In this document: one piece after another, positions 47,007-57,359 of the stretch
Layout: each line of letters begins with the position of its first letter
How positions within the stretch are numbered: the stretch's first letter is position 1
Assembly: GCA_016713335.1 (NCBI GenBank)
Contig: JADJPH010000049.1
Coordinates: 1 to 59,001, forward strand
Origin: Candidatus Fredericiella danica
GTDB taxonomy: Bacteria > Chloroflexota > Anaerolineae > Caldilineales > Caldilineaceae
Length of the DNA stretch: 59,001 nt
Direction of reading: 5' to 3'
Notes under the pieces: generated by a model
What the model was told of the DNA's origin: nothing
Database searches by the model: none
What the model saw: only the letters and a program-made list of their open reading frames with translations
Program-made: the position numbers and the translations under genes

Positions 47007-47786
47007 ATGCGCAAACAGCTTTTTATGGCTACCCGGCCGGATCCGGGCTTTCGCTGGCGCGGCGAAGACGTTACGCGCCTGGAAGGCCTGTCCGATGCTG
47101 TTTTTGGCTTTGCCATCACGCTCCTCGTGGTTTCGCTCGACGTGCCGTTGGATTTCGACGACCTGTTGCGCGACATGCGCGGATTCCTCGCCTTTGGCAT
47201 CTGCTTTGCCTATCTCGTACACCTATGGTTTCAACACTATATTTACTTCCGGCGCTATGCGTTGGAGAGCACATTTGTAGTGATGTGCAACACGTTCCTG
47301 CTTTTTGTGGTGGTGATGTACATTTATCCGCTCAAATTCTTGGCCGGATATCTGCTTGACGGGGTGGTCGGGCTGACTGCGCCGGCGGCGGGGAGCGACA
47401 GCGTGGCGCCACCGATCATTGCCGACGATCAGGTGGGCATGTTGATGGTCATTTACGGGGTTGGCTTTGTGGCCGTGTCCGGCGCCTTTCTGGTGCTCTA
47501 TCTCTATGCCTATCGGCAGCGTGAACTGTTGGAGTTGAATGCTTTGGAGCGCTATGACACGCGTGAAAGCATCGTGGCGCAGGCGCTAAAGGTGGGGATT
47601 GGCTTGATTGCGATAGCCGTCGCCTATTGGGGCGGCGCAAACGCCGGGTTGCATTCGGGTCTGGTCTATTTCCTGGTTATGATCCCAGTATTGATTCTTT
47701 ATGGCTTTGTCTCTGGCCACAAGCGCAGGCAATTACTGGTGAACACCCATGAACCTGACGCTTCACACGTACGCGGAGCAGCCTGA
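47007..47786 (+). CDS. TMEM175/DUF1211-family potassium-channel-like protein
   Basis: A 259-residue protein with six membrane helices. The first carries the family signature RLEGLSDAVFGFAITLLVVS (R-x4-SD motif of the TMEM175 pore helix). Others are GFLAFGICFAYLVHLWFQHY, VVMCNTFLLFVVVMYIYPLK, MLMVIYGVGFVAVSGAFLVL, VGIGLIAIAVAYW and GLVYFLVMIPVLILYGFV. Bacterial TMEM175 proteins are tetrameric K+ channels with one repeat, which fits the single signature. The C-terminal 13 codons overlap the start of the following GNAT gene (47749). The frame is intact. Confidence 0.87.
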   Translation: MRKQLFMATRPDPGFRWRGEDVTRLEGLSDAVFGFAITLLVVSLDVPLDFDDLLRDMRGFLAFGICFAYLVHLWFQHYIYFRRYALESTFVVMCNTFLLFVVVMYIYPLKFLAGYLLDGVVGLTAPAAGSDSVAPPIIADDQVGMLMVIYGVGFVAVSGAFLVLYLYAYRQRELLELNALERYDTRESIVAQALKVGIGLIAIAVAYWGGANAGLHSGLVYFLVMIPVLILYGFVSGHKRRQLLVNTHEPDASHVRGAA

Positions 47787-48525
47787 GGTCATTCCACTGC
47801 TCTTCTCAGCCGTCAAACTGCCGGCCTGGCAATATGAATTTATGTTCAACGATGAAGTGGCAAACCGCCTTTGGCATCGGCTGGAGGCAGATTTTGTCGA
47901 TTACCAGTTTGTGTTGCGGGATCAGGATGCCGGTGGCGCCATCGCTGCCGTGGGGCATACGCTCCCGTTTCAATGGGACGCCACGATCGAAGATCTGCCT
48001 GACCGTGGGTGGGATGCGATCTTCGAACGTGCCGTTGAGGGGCTGGACGCCGGACGCCCGCCGAACATGTTAACGGCTATCGAAGCGTCGGTGGCGCCGG
48101 CATATCAGGGGCAGGGCGTCAGCCGCCGTATTATCGAGGAGATGCGTAACATCGCCCGTGCTCGTGGCTTTGGGGTGCTGGTGGCGCCGGTGCGTCCTTC
48201 ATTGAAGGCGCGCTATCCATTGACGCCAATTGACCGCTATGTGAGTTGGACGCAGGGCGCGGCAACTGGTGACCCGGCCGCGCCCTTTGACCCGTGGCTG
48301 CGCACCCATTGGCGGATGGGCGCGCGGATCGTGAAGGTGGCGCACAATTCGATGCGGATCACCGGTCCGGTTGCCCGGTGGGAGCGGTGGACCGGGATGC
48401 AGTTTCCGGAGAGCGGCCAGTATATTGTGCCTGGTGCGTTGAACCCTGTGGCGATTGACCGCGAGCAGGATAGCGGCGAGTACATCGAGCCCAATGTGTG
48501 GATGGCGCATCAGGTGAGTGATTGA
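47749..48525 (+). CDS. GNAT-family N-acetyltransferase-like protein
   Basis: A 258-residue protein. The acetyl-CoA-binding segment is at about residues 110-145: SVAPAYQGQGVSRRIIEEMR followed by NIARARGFGVLVAPVRP. The N-terminal region (LPAWQYEFMFNDEVANRLW, FVLRDQDAGGAIAAVGHTLP) and the C-terminal half (WLRTHWRMGARIVKVAHNSM) have no assigned role. The substrate is unknown. It starts inside the TMEM175-like gene (38-base overlap), so the two are translationally linked. It is convergent with the first SARP chimera. Confidence 0.8.
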   Translation: MNLTLHTYAEQPEVIPLLFSAVKLPAWQYEFMFNDEVANRLWHRLEADFVDYQFVLRDQDAGGAIAAVGHTLPFQWDATIEDLPDRGWDAIFERAVEGLDAGRPPNMLTAIEASVAPAYQGQGVSRRIIEEMRNIARARGFGVLVAPVRPSLKARYPLTPIDRYVSWTQGAATGDPAAPFDPWLRTHWRMGARIVKVAHNSMRITGPVARWERWTGMQFPESGQYIVPGALNPVAIDREQDSGEYIEPNVWMAHQVSD

Positions 48526-48552
48526 TGTGCGCCGGAGGGGCGATGCCGGCGC

Positions 48553-51500
48553 TTAGTTTGGGAGAATTCTTGGAGTGCCAACGACTTCGTCGCAACGTCG
48601 TTGCACCGGCCAGCCGCCCAAGGCGACCAATTGTTGTTCAAGTGCCGCTAATGTCTCTGCCGCATCGGCGCCGTCGTAGAGGATCTTGGCCACCGCCTTG
48701 CTATAGGCGCGGGATACCTGTGGATAGAGGGGTCCCGCCACTTTGGCCGGGCGGACGGCGAAACCACCGTGCTGGATCAGGAACCTCACCTCATTCAGCA
48801 GTGGATAGGTTGCACTGATTGTGGGGTCATTGTACAGAGCGTATCGTGTGGGTAGGTAGGGGTCGCTTAGCAAGGCGCGCTGGCGCTGTGCTTCAGGCGA
48901 TGCCAACATTTTGATCAGTTTTATGGCGGCGCCGGTGTCGCGACTGTCCCGGCGAATGGCCAGTGGCCAGCCACCCAGCGTCGCTGCGTGGCGCACCGCA
49001 CCACAGGGCATTAGCGTCACGCCAGTCACATCGACAACCCATGAGTCTGCGACGATGGGAACTGGGTCTGCCCACATGCGAATGGGCATCGCCCAAATTC
49101 GCATGAACGCCGCATTGCGAGCAACCCAGGTCTGCACAACCTTTGGCTCGTCAAAGGTATGCATGTCGAGTGGTGAAATTGCCCCGATCCAACTGTGCGC
49201 TCGTTCCAGGGCGTTTTGGGCACGCAGGTTGTTGATACTTACCACGCCATGTGGCTCGATGATGACACCACCGCCATCTGCGTGTTGCCATTCCAGGGCG
49301 TTGCAGACGATGCGTTCCGAGACATGTCCTTCCCAGACGAAGCCCCAGAAGTCAGGCCGTCCGGCGGCGCGTTCCTGATGCTGGATCTCAGCGGCGACGC
49401 GCGCCAACTCCTCCCAGGTGCGCGGGGGATGGGCAAACCCGTACTTTTCCAGCAGGTCGCGCCGATAATAGAGGAGGCCCAGATCCAGGACATAAGGCAG
49501 GGCAACGAGGTGACCCTCAATCGAACATGTTTCGGCCAGGATCGGCACGAGTTCGCTCTGCTCGGCGCCGAAAAATGGGCTAATGTCTTGGATGTCATCT
49601 TGAATTTCCGGAAGCCAAATGACATCGCAAACCACCGCATCCTGTTGTTGAGCCATGCTGGAGGGCGCCTTCGTGTGGACGCCCTCCAGCAGTTCAAAGG
49701 TGTCGATTGCCGTGCGCAGTTTGAGGGTGCCAAGGGCCCATTCGGCCTCGCTCAATGCCATGGCTATGGCCGTGGCCTCTGCCGCAGCTTGATCGACAAC
49801 ATGGCGCCAGATGATGCGCAAATGCTGCACCAAATTGTGCGCATGTTGGATGGGATCAACTTCGGCAGCAGCACGGTTCAAGATGGCTGCGGCGCCACCT
49901 TCTGCCAGGCGCAGGTAGTAGGCGCGATAGCGCTGCAACGTAACTTCTTGGCCACCGGCAATTTCGACAAGGCGCTGTTCACCAAAGTGGCGGATGACTT
50001 CATGCAGCGAGTAGTGGTCGGCACGGTTCAGACGGAGCAATGACTTGTCGGTCAAGCGCAAGATGTCGGCGATCGTGGCATCGGCGATTTCCTGCGCTGC
50101 ATCGAGCGTGAATTCGCCACGCACGGCTGACAGCGCGGCCAGCACGCGTTGTTCTCCGGGTGTCAATGTCCGCCAGGAGGCATCAAAACTAGCTCGCAGG
50201 CTGCGTTGGCGACCGGTAGATTCGTGCAACGTGTCCTGGAGCGTATCGAGCCGCGTTTCGACCTGGTCTGCGATCAGTGACAAAGGCAGCCGTCCGACTT
50301 GTGCGGCGGCAAATTCAATGCCAAGTGGCATGCCCCCGACAAGTTGGCAGATACGCACCACTTTGGCAACTCGGCGCGTTGGATCGCCAGGCGCGGGCGC
50401 GTGCGGCGCGCAATCTGCAAGAACAGTTGGACTGCACCATACTCGCCGTGACGCAAGTTGTCGTCAAGCGACATTGGATAGGAGAGTTCCGCGAGGTCAT
50501 AGCGCCATTCCCAGGGTGTGTCCAGCGCTTCACGTGTGGTCACCACACAGCTCAGTTTGGGGGACTCAGTCAATAGCGCCTCGACAACGGGGATGGCATC
50601 AGGCACCAGGTGTTCACAGCCATCGAGGATTACGAGGGTTCGCCCAGACAGGGTGAGCCGGTGTCCAAAGCCGGGATTTGTCCGTGCCAGAGTCGGATGC
50701 AGCGCACTTTCCACTGCGGGCAGCAGATCCTGCGCCTGGTCAACGGTCTCCAGCGACACGAATCCAATTGTATCAAAGACCTCGCGCTGACGCATGGCCA
50801 ATGCCAATGCCAGCCGCGACTCCCGATGCCGCCGGGTCCGACGATGCTGACCAGCCGGCAGTCAGGCTGTGCCAGCAACTCGCCCAACTCGGCCAGTTCG
50901 TGCTCGCGTCCGACGATTGGGGTCAGTTCTGAAGGTAACATCAATCCCAACGGTTGTGGTTGCGTCGCCTGCGGGGACGCTGTTGTCGCTGCGGCCGACA
51001 GTGTGGTGGTGGCCCGAGGTTGGAAGGTGCCGGCAAGGATGTGTTCATAGAGTTGGCGCGTATTGGTGTCAGGCTCAACACCTAACTCGGACGCCAGACT
51101 ATCGACGCAGGTCTGGTATTGTTGCAAGGCGGCACTGCGTTGGCCCAAGGTTGCGAACGCGGTCATCAGGCTGCAGTGCGCCTCTTCATTCCATGGCTCC
51201 ATGGTGAGGACGCGTTGCAGGTATGTGACGGCATCAGCGCTGTGTCCACTCTGCTCGCAGTGCAGTGCAAGCGTGCTAAGCGCACGTACGGCCAACCCGC
51301 GCAGTCTTTCCCGCGTCTGAAACAGCCAAAGGTCAAAATCCGGGGCATTGTGGACCGTGAAGCCGGTCAGGAAGTCGCCCTGATATTGGCCGGCGGCGGT
51401 CTGCAACCGTTGCAGGTTGGTGGTGGCAAGCCCCTCCTGCACCTGACGTTCAAAGGCCCACGTGTCGACAGTGCAAAGCGTCGGGATGACACCGACTTTG

Positions 51501-51748
51501 TCGCGCGTGATGTCGATGTAGCTGCCGAAAACCTGATGAAGGGTGGAAAGGGCTTTACGCAGATTGGCGCGCGCGGCGATATCGTTTGCGTCGCCACACA
51601 GCAATACGCTCAGGGAACTGCGCGGTTGGGGTTGACCGGTCACTGCGAGGTAGAAAAGTAGCGCGAGATCCTTGTTCAGGAGGGTCTCGGCGAGTTCGGC
51701 GTCTTCGACCCGCACCTCAGGGGCGCCCAACAGGCGAAGTGACAGCAT
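48553..51748 (-). CDS. SARP/BTAD-NB-ARC regulator fused to an ABC-type solute-binding domain, copy 1 (two frameshifts)
   Basis: One chain of about 1065 residues from ATG 51746-51748. Domains: SARP winged helix (about 1-95, LSLRLLGAPEVRV... SVLLCGDANDIAARANLRKA); BTAD helices (about 100-245, WAFERQVQEGL, MEPWNEEAHCSLMTAF); NB-ARC ATPase (about 285-560) with Walker A GPGGIGKSR (restored), Walker B TLVILDGCEHL, GMPLGIEFAAAQVG; a helical linker; and a family-1 solute-binding domain (about 705-1050) with CDVIWLPEIQDD, LGLLYYRRDLLEKYGF, FWGFVWEGH, ERAHSWIGAISP, ATLGGWPLA. The SBP resembles trehalose/maltose-binding proteins but has no signal peptide and lacks the first ~60 residues. Shifts lie at about 50821 and 50365. 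Divergent from the secreted-repeat gene. Confidence 0.85.
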
Positions 51749-51924
51749 CGCACACCTCTTCACACCGTGCGAACGAGAGAATTGCACCTGCCTACGGCAA
51801 GTAACGAATAATCCGCGCTAAATTCACGATGGTTCGCGCATACTGGTAGTGCCACTACTACGAGCCAGTGGGTTGCGATCTGAGCGCAACAAAGGACTGT
51901 CTCTTTAACCAGGAGAATCGAACT

Positions 51925-52272
51925 ATGTACACTTTCCAACCACTACTGATCGGCGGCCTGGCCATATTGTTGATCGTTGCGTTTGTGTTTACCGGTGCGG
52001 CCCTTGCGCAAGATGAGCCGGACCTCTTGCCTGCGACTGGCGCTGCACGCAATGGCTCCTTTGACTATATCACACAACTGGACAACCTGCGCGCGTCAGG
52101 ATCTGAGGCAGCCACCCAATCGTTGGCATATCCTGAGGTCTATGAATTCTCCAGCGATCTGCAGCGTTTGAATGCGGAAACGGCCAGCCAGAGTCACCTG
52201 GCGAGTCACCCCGAAACTGCAAATGACTATATCACCCAGCTCGATGAGTTGCGTGGCATGTCAGCGCAGTAG
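51925..52272 (+). CDS. Small secreted protein with three 27-residue-spaced repeats
   Basis: A 115-residue product from ATG 51925 (AGGAG 10 bases upstream). A signal peptide MYTFQPLLIGGLAILLIVAF... ends at ALA before QDEPD. The mature part has DYITQLDNLR at 47-56, EFSSDLQRLN at 74-83 and DYITQLDELR at 101-110, i.e. three copies of an amphipathic helix exactly 27 residues apart, with Ser/Ala-rich spacers. I recognise no family. It is divergent from the SARP chimera (177-base gap), ends in a terminator hairpin, and is therefore likely its target or its signal-related partner. Confidence 0.75.
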   Translation: MYTFQPLLIGGLAILLIVAFVFTGAALAQDEPDLLPATGAARNGSFDYITQLDNLRASGSEAATQSLAYPEVYEFSSDLQRLNAETASQSHLASHPETANDYITQLDELRGMSAQ

Positions 52273-52285
52273 TGGCGCAGAGGTG

Positions 52286-52320
52286 CGAGTGGGTCATCCC
52301 CAGTTGGGGTGGCCCACTCG
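52286..52320. terminator. Terminator hairpin after the secreted-repeat gene
   Basis: CGAGTGGG pairs with CCCACTCG and the stem continues inward through a wobble-containing stretch to CATCCC/GGGGTG, about 15 bp in all with a CAGTT loop. It sits 14 bases after the stop, between convergent genes. There is no T-run, but the stem is long and GC-rich. Confidence 0.7.
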
Positions 52321-52392
52321 TGCTGGGGGCGAGAACTCTGGGTGTTCTGCAGGGGATGCGCCGTCACTGCATTCGGCGACTACCGTTTGTTG

Positions 52393-55300
52393 TCAGGGGC
52401 AGGGCCACCGGTTGAGGCGGCTCACGCGGAGGCGCTGCACCGGCCAACCGCCAATGGCCGTGAGTTGTTCTTCGAGCAGCGCCAGCGTTTCGGCAGGGTT
52501 GGCGCCGTCGTACAGGATTTTGGCGACCGCTCGGCCATAGGCGTTGGCGACATGCGGGTATAGGTCCCCTGCCACCTTAGTGGGGCGGATGGCGAGACCA
52601 CCCGCTTCAATCAGCTCAAGTACCTCAGTCGTTAGTGGGTGCTTTGCGCTGATATCAGCGTCAAAGTACAGTCTGCGGAGGCTGGGGAGATGGAACTCAT
52701 CCAGGAGGGCCCGTTGGCGTTGCGCCTCGGGTGACGCAAGCGCCCCAATCAAGTTGAGCGCCGAAGCCTGATCCCGGCTGTCTCTGCGAATTGCGAAAGG
52801 CCAGCCGCCCAGTGTGGCCGCACGGCGCGTGGTGCCGGACGGCAATAGGGTCACCCCCGTGACATCGACCAGGTTTGCACCGGCGGCGCGGTAGACCGGC
52901 GCCGGCCACATCGAGAATGGCGTAGTCCACAGCCGCATAAACGCGCCATTGCCGTTCATCCAGGCCTTCACTGTGTGCGCTTCGTCGTATTGCACAATGC
53001 CGGGCGGTGAAATTGAACCAATCCAACTCCGGGCGCGCTCGATGGCATTCTGTACGCGCAGGTTGTTTACGCTGATCGTTCCTGCGGGTTCAACAATCGT
53101 CCCACCCCCTTCGGCATGCTGCCATTCCAGGCGTTGCAACACCAGCCGTTCTGAGATCTGGCCTTGCCAGAGATAGCCCCAGAATTCGGCGTGCCCGGCT
53201 GCACGTTCAGATGCCTGGATTTCACTCGCCATGACGGTCAGTTCGTCCCATGTCTGGGGTGGAGCGCCGAATCCATGCCGTTCAAGTAAATCACGGCGAT
53301 AATAGAGCAAGCCAAGATCCAGGACATACGGGAATGCGACAAGTCGACCTTCAATGCGACATGTTTCGGCGAGATCAGGAATGAGCTCGTATTGCTCCAA
53401 ACCGAAGTGTTCGGTGAGATCGAGCAATTCAGCGTGGACCGACGGTAGCCAGATTACGTCGCTCACTACGATATCGTTCGGTTGGTTGAACTCCGCGGTT
53501 GTGTGGGAATGCGTGATTTCGAGTAGCGTAAGGGCATCGGTTGCCGTATCGGTAATGATGCGCAGCACACTGCTCAGTGCGACCTGGGTATTTGTCAGCG
53601 CAGTTGTTGCTTCACCGGCGCCGGGTTGTCCAGCCAACTGGTGGGTAATCAGCCGTAGATGCTGGATCAGGTTGCGGAGTTTGCCGGCAATCACCGAGGG
53701 TGCGTCCTGCCGGGTCGCAATTGCGGCTGCATACCCGCCGGCAAGGGCGACGTAATAGGCGCAGTAGCGTTCAAATGCGGTAGTTTTTGTTCCGCAAACC
53801 GGCGAATGACTTCATGGAGCGAATAACGATCGGCACTGTTTAGCCGGAGCATTGACTTGTCGGACAGGCGGAGAATACTCGAGATCGTTGCATCGGCAAT
53901 GGCTAAGGCGGCCTCAAGCGTGAACTCGCCGCGCACGACGGCGAGCGACGCCAGCACGTTGTTCTTCCGACGATAAGGTGCGCCACGATGATTCAAAGCT
54001 GGCGCGCAGGCTCTGCTGGCGGTCGGGAAGCTCATTGGGCATGGCTTCGAGGGTTTCGAGTTGGGAAGCGACCTGATCGGCGATCTTCGACAAGGGCAAC
54101 CGGCCCACCTGTGCTGCTGCGAATTCGATGCCTAACGGCATGCCGCCTACGAGTTGGCAAATACGCGCCACTTGCGACATCTCGTTTGGCTGGATTGGAT
54201 GGCGTGCGCGCATCCGACGTGCCACCTGGAGAAACATCTGGATCGCACCGTAATCTTCGTAGTGCCGTTCGTCGCCGGGCGGCAACGTCGGGTAGGAGAG
54301 TTCGTGCAAGTCAAAGCGCCATTCCCACGGTGCACCCAGTGCTTTACGCGTTGTAATGACGCATCTGAGGTGCGGTGATTCGGTCAACAGTGTTGCAAGC
54401 ACCGGGATACCCTGCGGAATCAGATGCTCGAAGTTGTCCAGGAGGAGGAGCGCGCTCCCGACAAAGGGGTGGTGATCACGAAGATCAAGTGTGTCGTGCG
54501 ACAACACCGGTTGAACCAGCGTTGTCACGGCCGGCAAGATGTCATTCGCGTCGTCGACCGTTGTTAATGGGATAAAGGCGGTCGTCGCATAATTGGCGCG
54601 TTGGGTGGCTGCCAGGGCGAGCGCCAATCGTGACTTTCCGACGCCACCCATGCCAACAATGCTAATCAGACGGCAATCAGGTGAAGTCAATAACTCGGTC
54701 AATTCTTCCAACTCGCGCTCGCGGCCGATCATGGGTGTCAGATCGATCGGCGTCATGGTTGTGACGCCGCGCAAAGGGATCGTCTGGGGCGATAATTGTG
54801 CAGGGGCAGATGCGATCCCGGCTACTTGAGGGCGCACCGGCGGTTGATTGTCGCGAATCCGTTGATAGAGTTCCTGCGTTTCGATCCCTGGTCTGACTCC
54901 AAGTTCGGTTGTAAGGCAATCGACGCATGCGCGGTATTGAAGCGGGGCCGCACTGCGCTGGCCGGTTGATGCCAGCACCCGCATCAAATTGCGGTGTGCT
55001 TCTTCGTTCCAAGGCTCCAAGGCAATGAGGCGTTGCAGACAGGAGACTGCTTGACCAGGCGTTGTGGCGCCCCAGTGCCGGGCCAAGGCATCGAGTGGCG
55101 CACGGCGAGCCCACGATACTTCTCCTGCATCTGGTACATCCATAGATCGTAGTCGGGCGCATTGCGAACCGCGAATCCTGCCAGAAATTCGCCGTGGTAC
55201 AGATCGACGGCGGATTGGAGCAGCAGTACATTTCCGGTATCCTGGCCTTCCTGCGCCAACTGTTCAAACGCATGGGTGTCTATCGTGCATTGTTTGCCGT

Positions 55301-55559
55301 CAAGCGCAACCCGGTCGCGGGCAATGACAAGGCTGGCGCCGAGAACTCGGTTGAGTGCAGAGATGGACTTGCGGAGATTGGCGCGCGCAGACTCGCTGGC
55401 GTCACCCCAAAGCAGCACACTGAGCGAAGTCCGGGGTTGCGGTTGACCTGTGACGGCCAGGTAGTAGAGCAGCGCGAGATCTTTGCCGAGCAGATCACCA
55501 CCGGCAGTCTCGCCATTGACATAAAACTCGGTTACACCCAACAGGCGGAGTGACAACAC
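52393..55559 (-). CDS. SARP/BTAD-NB-ARC regulator fused to an ABC-type solute-binding domain, copy 2 (three frameshifts)
   Basis: A paralogue of the gene at 48553-51748 with the same order. From GTG 55557-55559 (or GTG 55574): SARP winged helix LSLRLLGVTEFYVNG... LLWGDASESARANLR, BTAD with LEPWNEEAHRNLM, NB-ARC with Walker A GMGGVGKSRLALALA, Walker B ALLLLDNFEHL, GMPLGIEFAAAQVG, helical part, then the solute-binding domain SDVIWLPSVHAELL, LGLLYYRRDLLERHGF, FWGYLWQGQ, ERARSWIGSISPPG, ATLGGWPFA. About 1056 residues. Shifts at about 55097, 53955 and 53790. Its Walker motifs are cleaner than those of copy 1. No signal peptide is present, so the sensor is cytosolic. Divergent from the PAP2 gene. 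Confidence 0.85.
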
Positions 55560-55710
55560 AGTTCGCCTCTTCACGAGTTATGAACGGAGAAACCGCGCTA
55601 GCGAACCGGAAGACCGGGAAAATCCGCCAAGTGAACGGTTGGGCAAGCATACTATAAATGCTGCTACAAATCCAGAGCACGTGTTTTTTCAAGGTATTCA
55701 GGAGGAGCAA

Positions 55711-57137
55711 ATGGACCGTCGAAGGTGTATGCACGTAATCATCGCGTGGGTGGGAATCCTGAGTCTGATTGCCATCACCGGTTTGGGTTCGGCCGGGCCG
55801 CTACTGGCCGCGCAGGATGACGACCAGGTTTCGCCGGATGCAGGGCAGTGGAAGACATGGGTGCTGACGGCCGGTGACGAAATGCGCCCTCCAGCACCAC
55901 CAAACCAGGCCGGCGCTAAACAGGAATTGATGGCATTGCAGGCGCTCGTGGCGCAACGTGATGCGGAAGAATCGAGCAAGTCACGTATTGGGATGCCGGC
56001 GCACCCAGTTATCGCTGGACACAGCTTGCGCTTGCACAATTTGGCAAGAAGCCGATGAGTATCCCGCGACTCAACCGGTTATTGTCGTTGCTGCATGTCG
56101 CAGTGTACGACGCGATGGTTGCCACGTGGGACGCAAAGTACGCCTATGCCCGCCGTCGCCCATCTGAGATTGACCACAAGTTTCAGACTGTGATCCCAAA
56201 CCCGGCCAGCCCGTCTTACCCAGATGAGCGGGCGGCGGCAGGTGCTGCGTCAAGCCTCCTTGGCTACCTCTACCCTGAAGATGCCCAGGCGTTTGACGAC
56301 ATGGCGGCAACGGCTGCGCATTCCCGTCTGATTGCCGGTGTCAGCTTTCCGAGCGATGTCGAGACTGGATTGGCCCTTGGTCGTGCTGTAGCCGCCAAGG
56401 TAATTGCACGCGCAAGAGCCGATGGGGCCGATGTGAAATGGACAGGCACAGTGCCAACCGGGCCTGGAGTCTGGGTAGGGGACAAGCCGATCGAACCGTT
56501 GATGGGGACATGGAAGCCATGGGTGCTGGTGCGCGGTGACCAGTTCCGTTTGCCGCCGCCCCCTGCCTACGACTCGCCGCAGAAGTTGGCTGAGATTGCG
56601 GAGATCAAGAATTACACGCGTACCTTTGCCACGAACATGAGTGCGTTCTATTGGCAATCAAACACCGGCACGTTCTCGTTCTACGACTGGGCGCATCGTC
56701 ACATTTTCGAACAGGAACTAGATCGCGATCCGCCAAGCGCTGAGCGAGTCTATGCCCTGATGAGTGTTGTCAAGCACGATGCCGGGATTGCGTGTTTTGA
56801 TAGTAAGTACGCCTATTGGGCGGCGCGGCCCAGCATGCTCGACCCGAGTGTGCAGTCGCTCTTCCCTGCCCTCCCCACCCGAGCTATCCTGCGCTTCATG
56901 GGTGTAATTCCGGCGCCACGGCTGCCGTCCTGGCATACTTATTCCCAGCCGACGGCGCCGAGATCACTGCGGCAGCAGACGAAGCGGCTGTGTCACGGAT
57001 TTGGGGGAGGGATCCATTTCCGTAGCGATACGGATGCCGGTTTGGCGCTAGGCCGCAAGGTCGCAGGCTTGGTCATTGACTGGGCTAACCATGACGGCTC
57101 TCAGACCGGTGAAGCACAAAGTCTTGCCGGGCAGTAA
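55711..57137 (+). CDS. Exported PAP2 / vanadium-haloperoxidase-like phosphatase, three frameshifts
   Basis: The ATG at 55711 follows AGGAGGAGCAA. A signal peptide (HVIIAWVGILSLIAITGLGS, cleavage near LLAAQ) leads to an acid-phosphatase/vanadium-haloperoxidase core. Active-site motifs are KYAYWAARP (K-x6-RP), HPSYPALHG (the PSGH-type loop) and SRIWGGIHFRSD (SR-x5-H-x3-D). The last two require corrections at about 56865 and 57003, and the N-terminal part one at about 55983. The region GQWKTWVLTAGDEMRPPAPP near residue 45 is repeated as GTWKPWVLVRGDQFRLPPPP in the core. It may act as a phosphatase or haloperoxidase; sequence alone does not decide. Total about 476 residues. Confidence 0.85.
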
Positions 57138-57161
57138 CGCACGAACACGCTGGTAATGGGC

Positions 57162-57217
57162 GCTCACCCACCATTGCGGATCCAATGGTTAGATGCGGAT
57201 GGCACTGGTGGGTGAGC
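57162..57217. terminator. Terminator-like stem-loop after the PAP2 gene
   Basis: GCTCACCCACCA (57162-57173) pairs perfectly with TGGTGGGTGAGC (57206-57217) around a 32-base loop. It lies 25 bases after the stop, in the 222-base gap to the convergent MFS gene. Nothing else supportable is seen in 57218-57359. Confidence 0.6.
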
Positions 57218-57359
57218 TTCGGCGGTGCTCTGGGGTATCGGCGCCAGTTGCGAGCGCCCGCAGGGCTGGGCTTGACGAGCCTGAGAGATCACCACCCTCA
57301 CGGGATGGTGCTCTGACAAAAGGGATGGTATACGAATCAGTTCCTAGAGGCGGTGATCT

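Noticed and set aside
48553..55559. SARP regulator and solute-binding protein as separate neighbouring genes of an ABC sugar transporter
   Set aside because: No permease or ATPase genes are present, the binding domain has no start codon or signal peptide, and the fusion is repeated in both paralogues.
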